NCBI GenBank assembly: GCA_903822525.1
Contig: CAIJPI010000023.1
Span: 1-38,570 of the forward strand
From: an uncultured Bacteroidales bacterium
Lineage (GTDB): Bacteria > Bacteroidota > Bacteroidia > Bacteroidales > UBA4417
DNA: 38,570 nucleotides
Reading direction: 5' to 3'
The notes under the pieces are model-generated. The model saw only the letters and a program-made list of their open reading frames with translations. It was not told where the DNA came from and searched no databases. Shown piece after piece: positions 1 to 8,012 of the stretch. Made by a program: the position numbers and the translations under genes. Position 1 is the first letter of the stretch. The number at the start of each line of letters is the position of its first letter.

Positions 1-326
1 ATAGCACTATGCACAATGCACTATATAACAGAATCAATTCCTGCTACAATATTCTAAAATAGAACCTTGTTAAATAACGTTTGCATTAGTCCCATGCTGC
101 AGGTATTTTGGATTTCATCTTCCCCTGACTCCATCAAAAAGAAACTCATTAAAAATAATTCGAAAAACACCATCCCCTCCGCTCCGGCTCAGCCCTTAAA
201 GTTTTTAACATCCTGAAGTTAATAAAATACAATAAATATGCTCATTCCATGTTATATGTATGCAAAATGTGAATACTTTTGTAAATTAATCTATCTTTAA
301 TAAATAGAATTCACGACCTACAACAT
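1..326. other. Gene-free left edge
   Basis: No open reading frame with coding character was found in these 326 bases, and no tRNA or obvious structured RNA. The stretch is A/T-rich apart from a C-rich patch around 170-200. It holds the likely promoter of the small lipoprotein that starts at 327. The first 25 bases contain short imperfect repeats of the type GCACTAT/GCACAAT, which I could not link to any element. The window edge prevents judging what lies upstream. Confidence 0.5.
274..281 (+). promoter_or_regulatory. Putative Bacteroidota -7 box, TACTTTTG
   Basis: The octamer matches the Bacteroidota housekeeping -7 consensus TAnnTTTG and lies 45 bases before the ATG at 327. No convincing TTTG -33 box was found at the usual 19-21 base spacing, so this rests on the -7 match and position only. 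Confidence 0.4.
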
Positions 327-452
327 ATGAAGAAAATAGCAGCTCTTCTCGCAACTATAGTTATACTAACGATACTGCTTTCTTCGTGCGGCACATCCGA
401 ACAATGTGCAGCCTATGGAGAATACAAACACTATCGCGTTGAGAGCAGATAA
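327..452 (+). CDS. Small lipoprotein, 41 aa
   Basis: This short reading frame encodes 41 residues. It starts MKK, continues with a hydrophobic stretch (residues 4-18) and has a lipobox-like LSSC ending at Cys21. That is the organisation of a signal-peptidase-II lipoprotein, so the mature part would be only about 21 residues, anchored in a membrane. The mature peptide holds a second Cys (27) and an aromatic/basic tail (AAYGEYKHYRVE). I do not recognise a named family with certainty; very short lipoproteins are frequent in Bacteroidota. A TAnnTTTG box sits at 274-281. The next gene on the same strand begins 87 bases downstream, and co-transcription is possible but not shown. The clean lipoprotein signal is the main reason for calling it a gene. 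Confidence 0.6.
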   Translation: MKKIAALLATIVILTILLSSCGTSEQCAAYGEYKHYRVESR

Positions 453-539
453 TACATCCGGGTTCTGGTATAGTTACTTCATCGGATTCAATTCAACCAA
501 AACCGTAGCTTAGTTGTTTATAGCTTAAATACACAGCAT

Positions 540-1337
540 ATGCGGTTATTTCTGGTCATATTCCTTTTCACCTTTGCAGGCTTTCTTCCAATAACAGTCC
601 AGGCTCAGGATATTGCCGAAGCCGATACCGTTGATATGGGCTTTTTGCTCCGTAAGGAGAAATCAGGGAACATTATGTTGCATACACTGGGTTATGGCTT
701 TGGCATGCGCTTTGGCACCAACAAAACCTATTACAAAAACCGCATGTTCGATTTTGATCTTCTCGAAATGCGGGCACCTAACCAGGCAAGGCGATACAAC
801 GAAAATTTCACCAACCAACGCAGTTATGTTTATGGCAAACTGAACAACTTCTACATTCTCCGTTCAGGGATTGGCAGCCAGCATCTTATTAACCGCAAAC
901 CCTACTGGGGAGGCGTCGAAGTAAGGGCATTTTATTACGGTGGGGTTGATATTGGACTAGCTAAACCCGTCTACCTGTACATTGATTATTATACAATTAT
1001 TGACAACCAGTATATAGTCGAGAGGCGACCGCTCGAACTTTACGACCCGCTCATACACTTTCCTAACATTGGCTCAAATCCATACTGCCTCTGTGATATT
1101 TTTGGTCGAGGTCCAATGCTTAGTGGGATCGACAAAATTAAAATCTATCCCGGTCTCTACTTTAAAGGAGGATTCAATTTCGAATTCAGTGCCCTGAACG
1201 ACAGAATTAAAGCCCTTGAAGCAGGACTTACGGTCGATGTTTTTCCGCAACGCGTTCCTGTTATGGCATTTAAAGACCCTGACCTGTTTTTTATTACAGG
1301 TTACCTGAGCTTTCATTTTGGAAAGCGTTACAACTAG
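540..1337 (+). CDS. Secreted/outer-membrane protein of unknown function, 265 aa
   Basis: The product begins with a signal peptide (about residues 1-22, hydrophobic core LFLVIFLFTFAGFL, cleavage after VQA). The mature part has many alternating aromatic and polar residues (for example FGMRFG, VRAFYYGGVDIG, VYLYIDYY) and ends in an alternating YLSFHFG segment. This pattern fits a beta-rich, possibly barrel-forming, envelope protein. A short Cys pair (CLCD, about residue 182) is present. I cannot assign a family or function. It follows a 41-aa lipoprotein on the same strand and is convergent with the lipoprotein at 1413-2039. Coding character is clear from the length and signal peptide; the barrel interpretation is inference. 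Confidence 0.75.
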   Translation: MRLFLVIFLFTFAGFLPITVQAQDIAEADTVDMGFLLRKEKSGNIMLHTLGYGFGMRFGTNKTYYKNRMFDFDLLEMRAPNQARRYNENFTNQRSYVYGKLNNFYILRSGIGSQHLINRKPYWGGVEVRAFYYGGVDIGLAKPVYLYIDYYTIIDNQYIVERRPLELYDPLIHFPNIGSNPYCLCDIFGRGPMLSGIDKIKIYPGLYFKGGFNFEFSALNDRIKALEAGLTVDVFPQRVPVMAFKDPDLFFITGYLSFHFGKRYN

Positions 1338-1412
1338 GCTCTTCATAGCGCTATTCACGAATCAATCTATTCTTCAAATCCTACGGTTCCAAAATGCCCG
1401 GCAATAACCGGG

Positions 1413-2039
1413 TCAATGTAATCTGTACTCCACTAAATCGTATGTTCCGTTGTGGATATCAGAGCCCAGGTTATAAACAATGTAAACCATACGCGTAATT
1501 CCAATATAGGGTGTAACCCAGTATTGGCTGTTGTTCCAATAGTTTCCAATATGACGAGTCCCTATCATATTGAGTTGAAATGTATGTCCAAACGGACCTG
1601 CTGGAGTTTGAATGGTTACTTCCGAAGCAACCTCAACAGAATCCGTATATAGGGAAGGTGAGATAGCCCATTTATTTCCTGTTTCGAGAGGGAATACATA
1701 GCGCATAATTGGAAAATCATAAGACGTTATACCGGGAAAAATTGCATATTCTTCAAGGCTGGTGTCAGCAAGTACCTTATAAACAGTATCAGTAAATTGA
1801 GGATAAGAATATATCCATGTTGTGACTGGACGTCCATCAGGCAAAATGCTTCTTTTTATTATTCTTACTTCGAGAAAGCCTTGTTGTTCGCCGTTTGCTG
1901 ATTGTATGCTGTATTTCCAAAAATCGCCTGTTGAATCCGGAACCTGGCACGAAGAAATAGTATTCGGAAGGATTTCATCCTTTGAACAGGACACAAAAAC
2001 TACAGAACAAAGAATCAGAAAAGCATAAAACGTTTTCAT
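1413..2039 (-). CDS. Lipoprotein of unknown function, 208 aa
   Basis: A typical SPII signal peptide (MKTFYAFLILCSVVFVSC, lipid-anchored Cys18) is followed by SKDE and a mature domain of about 190 residues. The rest looks like a small extracytoplasmic beta-sandwich (FLEVRIIKRSI, TTWIYSYPQF, GNKWAIS, GTRHIGNYW) with no catalytic motif I can recognise. It lies 38 bases downstream of the MFS exporter gene on the same strand, so the two are probably co-transcribed, although nothing in the sequence links their functions. A weak 5-bp hairpin at 1397-1412 lies just beyond the stop codon. Confidence 0.75.
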   Translation of the reverse strand: MKTFYAFLILCSVVFVSCSKDEILPNTISSCQVPDSTGDFWKYSIQSANGEQQGFLEVRIIKRSILPDGRPVTTWIYSYPQFTDTVYKVLADTSLEEYAIFPGITSYDFPIMRYVFPLETGNKWAISPSLYTDSVEVASEVTIQTPAGPFGHTFQLNMIGTRHIGNYWNNSQYWVTPYIGITRMVYIVYNLGSDIHNGTYDLVEYRLH

Positions 2040-2077
2040 AGTAAACAGTTAAATGAAAAGGTAAATTTAATAAGTTT

Positions 2078-3340
2078 CTATTTCATCCCATCTATTTCCA
2101 TTTTTCTCAGTTTTGGCGCAAATCCGGCAGTGGCAAGCACTATCATAACAGTCATCCCGCCTCCAAACAATACCGAAGGCACCAGGCCCATAATCCTTGC
2201 CGCAAGACCCGATTCGAACGAACCCAGTTCATTCGAGGAACCGATGAACAAGCTGTTTACGGATGCTACCCTGCCACGCATCTCATCAGGAGTATACATT
2301 TGCAAAATAGTACCCCTGATAATGACACTTATATTATCGAACATCCCGCTCAGCGCCAGTAAGCCTAGCGATAACCAAAAGTTTCCTGACAAAGCAAAGA
2401 ATACAATACACATTCCGAATCCGCCTACGGCCCACATCAACTTTCTGCCCGAACGGCGCAAAGGCGGATAATAAGCCAGTATCATAGCCATCAGTACAGC
2501 GCCAAATGCAGGGGCAGCCCGCAAAAAACCAAGTCCCTGTGGACCCGTATGCAATATTTCGGAGGCAAACACCGGGAGCAAAGCAACAGCACCACCGAAT
2601 AAAACACCAAACATATCAAGTGCCAATGCTCCTAACAGAATTTGGTTCCCGAAAACAAACCTTACTCCGGCCGAGAGACTTGTAATGATGCCTTCACCCG
2701 TTGTTCGCTCTGGCAGCATCACCGATTTCGATGTAAAGAAAAATAATAAGCTGAATGCCGAAAAGATTACAACACATATAAATGCGGCATGTATTCCCGC
2801 AAATCCATATATCAGCCCTCCTGCTGCAGGCCCTGATACAGCTGCAATATGCCAGATCGTGCTGTTCCAGGTGGAGGAATTGGCGTATAGGTTGCGGGGC
2901 ACAATCTGCGCCATATAGGCCGACTGAGCAGGATAAAAAAATGCCCTCGCCAAGCCTGTAAAAGCAATGACCAAATACAGCGGAAGCACACCCGACGACT
3001 GGTACCAGTCGTTCATGGTATAGCTCATATAAAGCAGAACCACAGCGCAAACAACATATACCGATGCTGTAACAGCAATTATCGATTTGCGGTTAATTAT
3101 ATCGGCAATATGACCTGCAAACAAGGCTACCACAAGAAATGGAACAGCTTCCGAAAGCCCTATTAATCCCAACGAAAACGGATCATGGGTCAGGTCATAA
3201 ACCTGCCAGCCAACAATTACACTCTGCATCTGTATTGCAAACGTCAGAAAGAACCTGCCCGAAATAAATTTCCGGAAACTGCTGATCCGCCATACCGCGT
3301 ATGCATCATTCTGAAAGAAAAGAGAATTAAATCTGCTCAA
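2078..3340 (-). CDS. MFS transporter, EntS/MFS_3-like exporter
   Basis: This 420-aa product is a major facilitator superfamily transporter, probably a 12-helix proton-driven efflux protein of the inner membrane. The N-terminus runs FRKFISGRFFLTFAIQMQSVIVGWQVYDLTHDP, typical of the MFS_3/EntS-like branch, and the loop between helices 2 and 3 reads GHIADIINRKS, the MFS motif A position. Hydrophobic helices continue throughout (FLVVALFAGHIAD, LGALALDMFGVLFGGAVALLPVF and so on). Family members export siderophores, drugs or other small molecules; the substrate cannot be read from sequence. The lipoprotein gene at 1413-2039 follows 38 bases downstream. No promoter consensus was clear upstream. Confidence 0.85.
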   Translation of the reverse strand: MSRFNSLFFQNDAYAVWRISSFRKFISGRFFLTFAIQMQSVIVGWQVYDLTHDPFSLGLIGLSEAVPFLVVALFAGHIADIINRKSIIAVTASVYVVCAVVLLYMSYTMNDWYQSSGVLPLYLVIAFTGLARAFFYPAQSAYMAQIVPRNLYANSSTWNSTIWHIAAVSGPAAGGLIYGFAGIHAAFICVVIFSAFSLLFFFTSKSVMLPERTTGEGIITSLSAGVRFVFGNQILLGALALDMFGVLFGGAVALLPVFASEILHTGPQGLGFLRAAPAFGAVLMAMILAYYPPLRRSGRKLMWAVGGFGMCIVFFALSGNFWLSLGLLALSGMFDNISVIIRGTILQMYTPDEMRGRVASVNSLFIGSSNELGSFESGLAARIMGLVPSVLFGGGMTVMIVLATAGFAPKLRKMEIDGMK

Positions 3341-3672
3341 ATTTGTGTTTGTTAAACATGTAGTAATCCGAATTTCTATGGTGTCCTATTTCAATGTGTA
3401 TTCTTGTTTTGACTACGAATGTTTCTTTTTGACACCAAAGCACAAAACACCTAATTTCACAAAACAAGTCTCAGGGAAAGTTGAATATACTGAACAAAAT
3501 CATGAACGGTAGATTATTGTGCCTTTGTGTTTTGTTGCCATGTTTAAAATCAAAAGAAATTTTTCAGGTATTCGGAAACGACATTTTTGCCTTCTTATTT
3601 CTTAGGTTTGATGGTAAATATATGATCAAAGGACTTTATCTGCTTAATAGCACAAAGATACTTGGCAAATTG
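3341..3672. other. 332-base intergenic stretch with TTTGTG-type inverted repeats
   Basis: No gene is supported between the MFS exporter start and the comB-homologue stop. A + frame through 3481-3861 exists but runs antisense into the comB homologue and has no recognisable product. The stretch contains two oppositely oriented copies of a degenerate sequence. The left one (3431-3452) read on the minus strand gives GTGTTTTGTGCTTTGGTGTC, and the right one (3518-3538) reads GTGCCTTTGTGTTTTGTTG on the plus strand. Such TTTGTG-rich intergenic words recur in Bacteroidota. No tRNA or clear terminator was seen. Confidence 0.5.
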
Positions 3673-4410
3673 CTATCCAAAAGCCTTAACTCTTTCAGAA
3701 TTATCCACAAATCCCTTCCCGTTCCACACAGGTATTGCGTTGGAGCAATTCAGCCGGAAGCTGTGCCTCAGATCGTCATGGAGCCCAAGTTTGAGCAGGC
3801 GCTGAAAATGATTTGCTTCTTTTACAACTTCAGCAAGATTAGTTTTCGAATTTTGCCATAGAGTGAACGAAGCAACAGCAGCATCACACATAGGGGAAAA
3901 CTTCCCCGACATTTCAAGTGCCTCTACCAATGCACCGGCACAGAGTGAATCTTCAAGGCAAAAAGTATTTTTCCATCCTGAGCAGAGTATAACAATATTT
4001 TTTTGTTGTACGCTAAGCCAATGGCTCATGGCCTGAAGATTTACAAAGGCAGCGGCGGCGATATTCCCGTTTCGCTTAGCCAATTCAACAGCCTTTGTAC
4101 CATTGGTGGTTGAATATGCAAGCTGTTTCCCTATTAATGAGCTTTTCAGAAAAACGGAAGGGGAATTACCAAAATCGGCAAAGTCAACTTTTTCACCTTC
4201 CCGCTCTGCAGCTGTATAGTAACCTTTGTTCTTATATTCCAAAAGTTCATCCAGGCCCTGAACCGGTATTATTATCTCAACACCACTGTCGAAAGCAGCA
4301 CAAAACGATGTTGTGGCGCGCAATACATCAACAATCACCACAATATATTCTTCTGTGTTCGAATGAAATTCATACAGAGCAGGCGACAGGCAAACTTCAA
4401 TTGTTTTCAT
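3673..4410 (-). CDS. comB: ComB-family protein, 2-phosphosulfolactate phosphatase-like
   Basis: The product (245 aa from the chosen start) belongs to the ComB family, whose founding member removes phosphate from 2-phosphosulfolactate in coenzyme M synthesis in methanogens. Supporting motifs are DVLRATTSFCAAF (residues 28-40), AEREGEKV, DFGNSPS, the STTNGTKA segment and the ILCSGWKN plus EDSLCAGALVEAL blocks. I chose the ATG at 4410 because the protein then begins MKTIEVCLSP, at the family's usual length. The upstream in-frame start at 4497 would add 29 non-conserved residues and would translate through a perfect 11-bp hairpin (4430-4464). ComB homologues are widespread in bacteria that do not make coenzyme M, so the substrate here is uncertain; no other sulfolactate gene is in the window. 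gcvT lies upstream on the same strand. Confidence 0.85.
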   Translation of the reverse strand: MKTIEVCLSPALYEFHSNTEEYIVVIVDVLRATTSFCAAFDSGVEIIIPVQGLDELLEYKNKGYYTAAEREGEKVDFADFGNSPSVFLKSSLIGKQLAYSTTNGTKAVELAKRNGNIAAAAFVNLQAMSHWLSVQQKNIVILCSGWKNTFCLEDSLCAGALVEALEMSGKFSPMCDAAVASFTLWQNSKTNLAEVVKEANHFQRLLKLGLHDDLRHSFRLNCSNAIPVWNGKGFVDNSERVKAFG

Positions 4411-4429
4411 TCCCGGTTTCTTTAATTGG

Positions 4430-4464
4430 CATGCGCAGTGAACTGTTTCGTTACACTGCGCATG
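4430..4464 (-). repeat. Perfect 11-bp inverted repeat (hairpin) upstream of the comB homologue
   Basis: CATGCGCAGTG (4430-4440) and CACTGCGCATG (4454-4464) are perfect reverse complements separated by 13 bases. The stem is G/C-richer than its surroundings and lies 20 bases upstream of the preferred ATG (4410) on the minus strand, so it would sit in the mRNA leader. There is no T-tract on either side, which argues against a simple terminator. A regulatory hairpin or a protein-binding dyad is possible. Confidence 0.6.
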
Positions 4465-4630
4465 ATTTGAATAACTATCAGGTACAATTAAATTCAATGT
4501 CCTGAACCAATATTTTAATAGCCTTTTGCATTCACCTGTCTTCCGTCAAAAAATATTCAGTCGAACGACGGTGATGTTTTACCTTATGTCCTACGATTCC
4601 TTTTCCATGAATATGAACCGTTCTGAGAAT

Positions 4631-5719
4631 TTATCCTTTATAAAAAGGCATTTTAACTACCTGTGCTTTAAGAGCTTTCTCGCGGATACTTATAAATATT
4701 TCGCTTCCTGCTTTCATAAACGCTGATGAAACATAAGCCATACCAACACCATTTTTAACCGAAGGCCCCATGGTTCCGCTGGTAACAACTCCAATTTTTT
4801 GTCCTTCGGCATTAACCACATCATATCCATGACGGGGAACGCCCCTGTCAATCATCTCAAATCCAACCAATCGGCGGCTTGTCCCTTCTGTCTTATGCTT
4901 CAGAAAAATATCCTTATTGATAAAATCCTTAGCATCGGTAAATTTGGTAATCCAGCCTAAGCCCGCTTCGATAGGTGAAGTCGTATCGTCAATATCATTA
5001 CCATACAGGCAGAATCCCATTTCGAGACGCAATGTATCGCGGGCTGCCAACCCAATCGGCTTGATGCCGAATTCAGCACCGGCTTCCATTACAGCTTCGT
5101 ATATCTTAACCGCATCTTCATTGGCCATATATATTTCACATCCCCCTGAGCCGGTATAACCAGTTGTAGCAAAAATTACATCCTTTACTCCGGCAAAATC
5201 AAGCTTTTTGAAGGTATAGTACTCCATATCAGTAACAGTTTCGCTGGTAAGCTTCTGCATAGCCTTTAAAGCAAGAGGTCCTTGTATGGCAAGCTGGGCT
5301 ATCTCGTCGGAAGCATTGTATAACTCGGCACCCACCTTATTCTGACTCTGAAGCCATTCCCAGTCCTTTTCTACATTCGATGCATTAACAACCAGCAGGT
5401 ATGTTTCAGCATTTACACGGTACACCAGCAAATCATCAACAATACCGCCTTTACCGTTAGGGAAACACGAATACTGAACTTTCCCGTCGAAAAGTACTGA
5501 AGCATCATTTGTAGTCACATACTGTATAAAGCTCAAGGCATTAGGACCTTTCACCCATATTTCACCCATATGCGATACATCAAAAATACCAAGTTTAGTA
5601 CGTACGGTTTCATGTTCATCGTTGATTCCAGAAAACTGGATCGGCATATTGTAACCGGCAAAAGGCAGCATCTTTGCTCCAAGTGCTTCATGTATCTGGG
5701 TAAAAGCAGTATTTTTCAT
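4631..5719 (-). CDS. gcvT: Aminomethyltransferase, glycine cleavage system T protein
   Basis: The 362-aa product matches the length of bacterial GcvT. GcvT transfers the methylene group from the aminomethyl-lipoyl H protein to tetrahydrofolate, releasing ammonia, in cytosolic glycine degradation. Family segments are present from end to end: [14 protein letters not shown] near the N-terminus, [46 protein letters not shown] and GLGWITKF. The start at 5719 ([15 protein letters not shown]) is preferred. The in-frame extension to 5866 gives a non-conserved 49-residue N-terminus and overlaps the predicted promoter at 5828-5859, which leaves a leader of about 100 bases. The other glycine cleavage genes are not in the window. 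No glycine riboswitch was recognised in the leader. Confidence 0.96.
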   Translation of the reverse strand: MKNTAFTQIHEALGAKMLPFAGYNMPIQFSGINDEHETVRTKLGIFDVSHMGEIWVKGPNALSFIQYVTTNDASVLFDGKVQYSCFPNGKGGIVDDLLVYRVNAETYLLVVNASNVEKDWEWLQSQNKVGAELYNASDEIAQLAIQGPLALKAMQKLTSETVTDMEYYTFKKLDFAGVKDVIFATTGYTGSGGCEIYMANEDAVKIYEAVMEAGAEFGIKPIGLAARDTLRLEMGFCLYGNDIDDTTSPIEAGLGWITKFTDAKDFINKDIFLKHKTEGTSRRLVGFEMIDRGVPRHGYDVVNAEGQKIGVVTSGTMGPSVKNGVGMAYVSSAFMKAGSEIFISIREKALKAQVVKMPFYKG

Positions 5720-5827
5720 ATAGATCTTGTTAATATGTTTTGAGTTATAATTTTCATAAAAAATGAATTCCTTATTGGCTTCCGGCTTTTTGCAGAGAAC
5801 ACGGCTGTCCGTATTGAATATATGCGG

Positions 5828-5859
5828 CAAAAGTAAGAAAATGAGCGCAGGTGGAACAA
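5828..5859 (-). promoter_or_regulatory. Putative gcvT promoter
   Basis: Read on the minus strand, TACTTTTG (5835-5828) matches the Bacteroidota -7 box, and TTG (5859-5857) lies 21 bases upstream as a -33 element. Transcription would start near 5820, about 100 bases before the gcvT ATG. It also argues against the longer in-frame N-terminus, whose start would fall upstream of this promoter. Confidence 0.5.
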
Positions 5860-6041
5860 TTAACATCCATTTAGTTTCAGAAATCAGACCGCAATTTTAA
5901 AAGAAATTTACTCAGCTGCCAATTGTATATAAAAAGCATCATTTTTATAGGCCTGGTACAACCATTTCACTAAAGGCTCACCCTTTAACATATCTTAATA
6001 AATCATCAAAAAAGTTATCGTAATTCGGGGTGGCTTTTTTT

Positions 6042-6049
6042 TACTTTTG
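6042..6049 (+). promoter_or_regulatory. Putative -7 box TACTTTTG
   Basis: The octamer matches TAnnTTTG and lies 15 bases before the ATG at 6065, giving a very short leader. No -33 TTTG is evident at standard spacing. An in-frame TTG inside this box (6047) is a possible start only on paper. Confidence 0.4.
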
Positions 6050-6064
6050 CACAAAACAGGATAC

Positions 6065-7054
6065 ATGCTTAAAATAGGAGTTATTGGGGCCGGCCATCTG
6101 GGTAAAATTCATCTAAAATGTATCAGCGAAATCCCTGAATTCAAACTACTGGGATTTTATGATTCAGATCACGGTAACTCCCAGGCTGTTTCTAAAGAAT
6201 TCGGAATCAACAACTTTAGTTCTATTGAGGAATTGATTGATCAGGTAGATGTAGTAGATATTGTAACACCCACTATTGCCCATTTCGAACATGCATCCAG
6301 AGCTTTAAAAAAATTCAGGCATGTTTTTATTGAGAAGCCTATCGTTACCTCTCCCGAAGAAGCATTAAAACTGATTGAAATTGCCCACGAAGCCAATGTA
6401 AAAGTCCAGGTTGGCCACGTTGAACGTTATAACCCGGCATTGGTTGCAGCACAACCGTTCATTGACAATCCCATGTTTATTGAAGTTCACCGTCTGGCCG
6501 GTTTTAATCCGCGTGGCACCGATGTTCCTGTGATACTGGACCTTATGATCCATGATATTGACATTGTGCTGCATTATGTGAATGCCAACCTGCGGAAAAT
6601 AAGTGCCAGTGGTGTTGCTGTTGTTACCGATTCAGCCGATATTGTAAATGCAAGGCTCGAATTCGACAACGGATGTGTGGCTAATCTCACGGCAAGCCGT
6701 ATATCGCTAAGTCCTATGCGGAAAGCAAGGTTTTTTCAACGCGATGCATATATTTCTGTTGATTTCCTCAACAAGAAAACTGAAGTTGCATTTCTGAAAA
6801 ACATTAACGGTGGCGCAATAAACCCCTTACTTCCCTACCTGGAACCTGGTTTTGGCCGGGAAGCAAAACAGATTCATTTCGAAAAACCTGAAATCAAGCC
6901 TACCAATGCCATACAAACCGAACTATCAAGCTTTGCAAAAGCTATAATTGGAAATACCTTACCTGATGTAACTATTGCTGATGGGTATCAGGCACTAAAA
7001 GTAGCATACCAGATACTCGAAAAAGTTAATAATTCTGCTGATTTTATAGATTAG
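6065..7054 (+). CDS. Gfo/Idh/MocA family NAD(P)-dependent oxidoreductase
   Basis: The 329-aa product opens with a Rossmann nucleotide-binding fold (MLKIGVIGAGHLGKIH, residues 1-16). It carries the family EKP motif at 90-92 (FIEKPIV) and HDIDIVLH at 163-170, where family members place substrate-binding and catalytic residues. This family oxidises or reduces sugars, inositols, nucleotide sugars and related compounds; the exact substrate is not readable. The ATG at 6065 is chosen because the Rossmann motif begins immediately. An upstream TTG at 6047 falls inside the promoter box. Downstream on the same strand, a lipoprotein (57-base gap) and a polyprenyl-phosphate sugar transferase follow, so a role in making a surface polysaccharide precursor is a reasonable inference. 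Confidence 0.9.
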   Translation: MLKIGVIGAGHLGKIHLKCISEIPEFKLLGFYDSDHGNSQAVSKEFGINNFSSIEELIDQVDVVDIVTPTIAHFEHASRALKKFRHVFIEKPIVTSPEEALKLIEIAHEANVKVQVGHVERYNPALVAAQPFIDNPMFIEVHRLAGFNPRGTDVPVILDLMIHDIDIVLHYVNANLRKISASGVAVVTDSADIVNARLEFDNGCVANLTASRISLSPMRKARFFQRDAYISVDFLNKKTEVAFLKNINGGAINPLLPYLEPGFGREAKQIHFEKPEIKPTNAIQTELSSFAKAIIGNTLPDVTIADGYQALKVAYQILEKVNNSADFID

Positions 7055-7110
7055 AAAACATACTCAAGCCTAATTGCACTTAAACATATATTTAATAGCC
7101 TGAAAACCTG

Positions 7111-7995
7111 ATGATCTGCCTTCAAAAAAATATATTTACTTTATTTATTATCGTTACTCTCAGCCTGTTGGCTGGATGTAGCAAAACAACCATTGATGAG
7201 ATTCCTTCGTACATTGCAATTGATACCACCAGTATAAATGTTGCATCCCTGCAGGGAACAGCTTCACAGAAAATATCCGATACCTGGGTGTATGCTGATA
7301 ATGAACTGATAGGTGCCTTTGAAGTGCCGGCTCAGTTCCCGGTACTCAAAAACGGATCCAGCGAACTTTCAATATTTGCAGGCATTAGGCTCAATGGCAT
7401 CAACGAAACACGCGCACCGTATCCGTTTTACGAAAAAATCACAAGAACGGTAAACCTCGAACGCGAAAAGATTACGGACCTGGGACATCTGAAATTTTCG
7501 TATGTGGTTGGAACCAAATTCGCCTGGCAGGAGGACTTTGAACAGGCAAATCTATCGATCGATTCCACAGCCCGGAGTGAGGTTAACCTGGTCAGGACCC
7601 GGATGACAAGCGAACTTGCAGCAGCTTTCCCTTTCGAAATGAACGAATGGGCAGCAAAAATTGTCATTCCTGATGATTCGCTGGTTTTTGAATGTGCCAG
7701 CCACGATTCCTATAAACTACCTACCACCGGCACTTCCGTATTCCTCGAAATGAATTACAAGTCGAACAACTCATTTACTGTAGGATTGATCGTAAACGGT
7801 TCTGTCACCAGCCAGAAATCAGTTCTTGTGATCAATCCCAGCGAAACATGGAATAAAATTTACATCAACCTAACCCCATCAGTTTCTGCCAGCTCAGGTG
7901 CTACCAGTTTCAAGGTGTTTTTATCAGCAATGAAAAATACCAATGTCCCAAAAGCTGAAATATACTTCGACAATTTCAAACTTCTGCATTTCTGA
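7111..7995 (+). CDS. Lipoprotein of unknown function, 294 aa
   Basis: A signal peptide with lipobox LLAGC (lipidated Cys near residue 23) is followed by a two-part extracytoplasmic protein. The N-terminal part (about 30-125) looks like a small beta domain with an SDTWVYADNELIGAFEVP segment. The C-terminal part (about 135-294) contains a hydrophobic beta-rich region ending in KAEIYFDNFKLLHF, reminiscent of jelly-roll carbohydrate-binding folds. I recognise no catalytic residues and cannot name a family. The gene sits between the oxidoreductase and the sugar transferase with gaps of 56 and 17 bases, so it is most likely part of the same transcription unit and may serve the same envelope glycan process. 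Confidence 0.75.
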   Translation: MICLQKNIFTLFIIVTLSLLAGCSKTTIDEIPSYIAIDTTSINVASLQGTASQKISDTWVYADNELIGAFEVPAQFPVLKNGSSELSIFAGIRLNGINETRAPYPFYEKITRTVNLEREKITDLGHLKFSYVVGTKFAWQEDFEQANLSIDSTARSEVNLVRTRMTSELAAAFPFEMNEWAAKIVIPDDSLVFECASHDSYKLPTTGTSVFLEMNYKSNNSFTVGLIVNGSVTSQKSVLVINPSETWNKIYINLTPSVSASSGATSFKVFLSAMKNTNVPKAEIYFDNFKLLHF

Positions 7996-8012
7996 CAGAT
8001 AAATAATTTATA

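Larger units (their letters stand above)
5720..6064. other. Divergent intergenic region between gcvT and the oxidoreductase gene
   Basis: These 345 bases hold the leader and promoter of gcvT (minus strand) and the promoter of the Gfo/Idh/MocA gene (plus strand). A 6-bp hairpin TAAAGG/CCTTTA at 5971-5987 is the only other structure noticed and is too weak to name. No RNA gene was recognised. Confidence 0.5.

Noticed and set aside
1397-1412. CCCGG/CCGGG hairpin between the convergent genes at 1.4 kb
   Set aside because: Only 5 bp with no T-tract on either side; too weak to call a terminator.
3481-3861. 126-codon plus-strand frame between the MFS and comB genes
   Set aside because: Its second half runs antisense into the conserved comB homologue, and the first half is low-complexity spacer with no signal or motif.
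4526-4726. 66-codon plus-strand frame after the comB homologue
   Set aside because: It overlaps the gcvT 3' end in antisense and has no recognisable features.
5720-5827. Glycine riboswitch in the gcvT leader
   Set aside because: The roughly 100-base leader is long enough to prompt the idea, but none of the conserved glycine-aptamer sequence blocks could be found.
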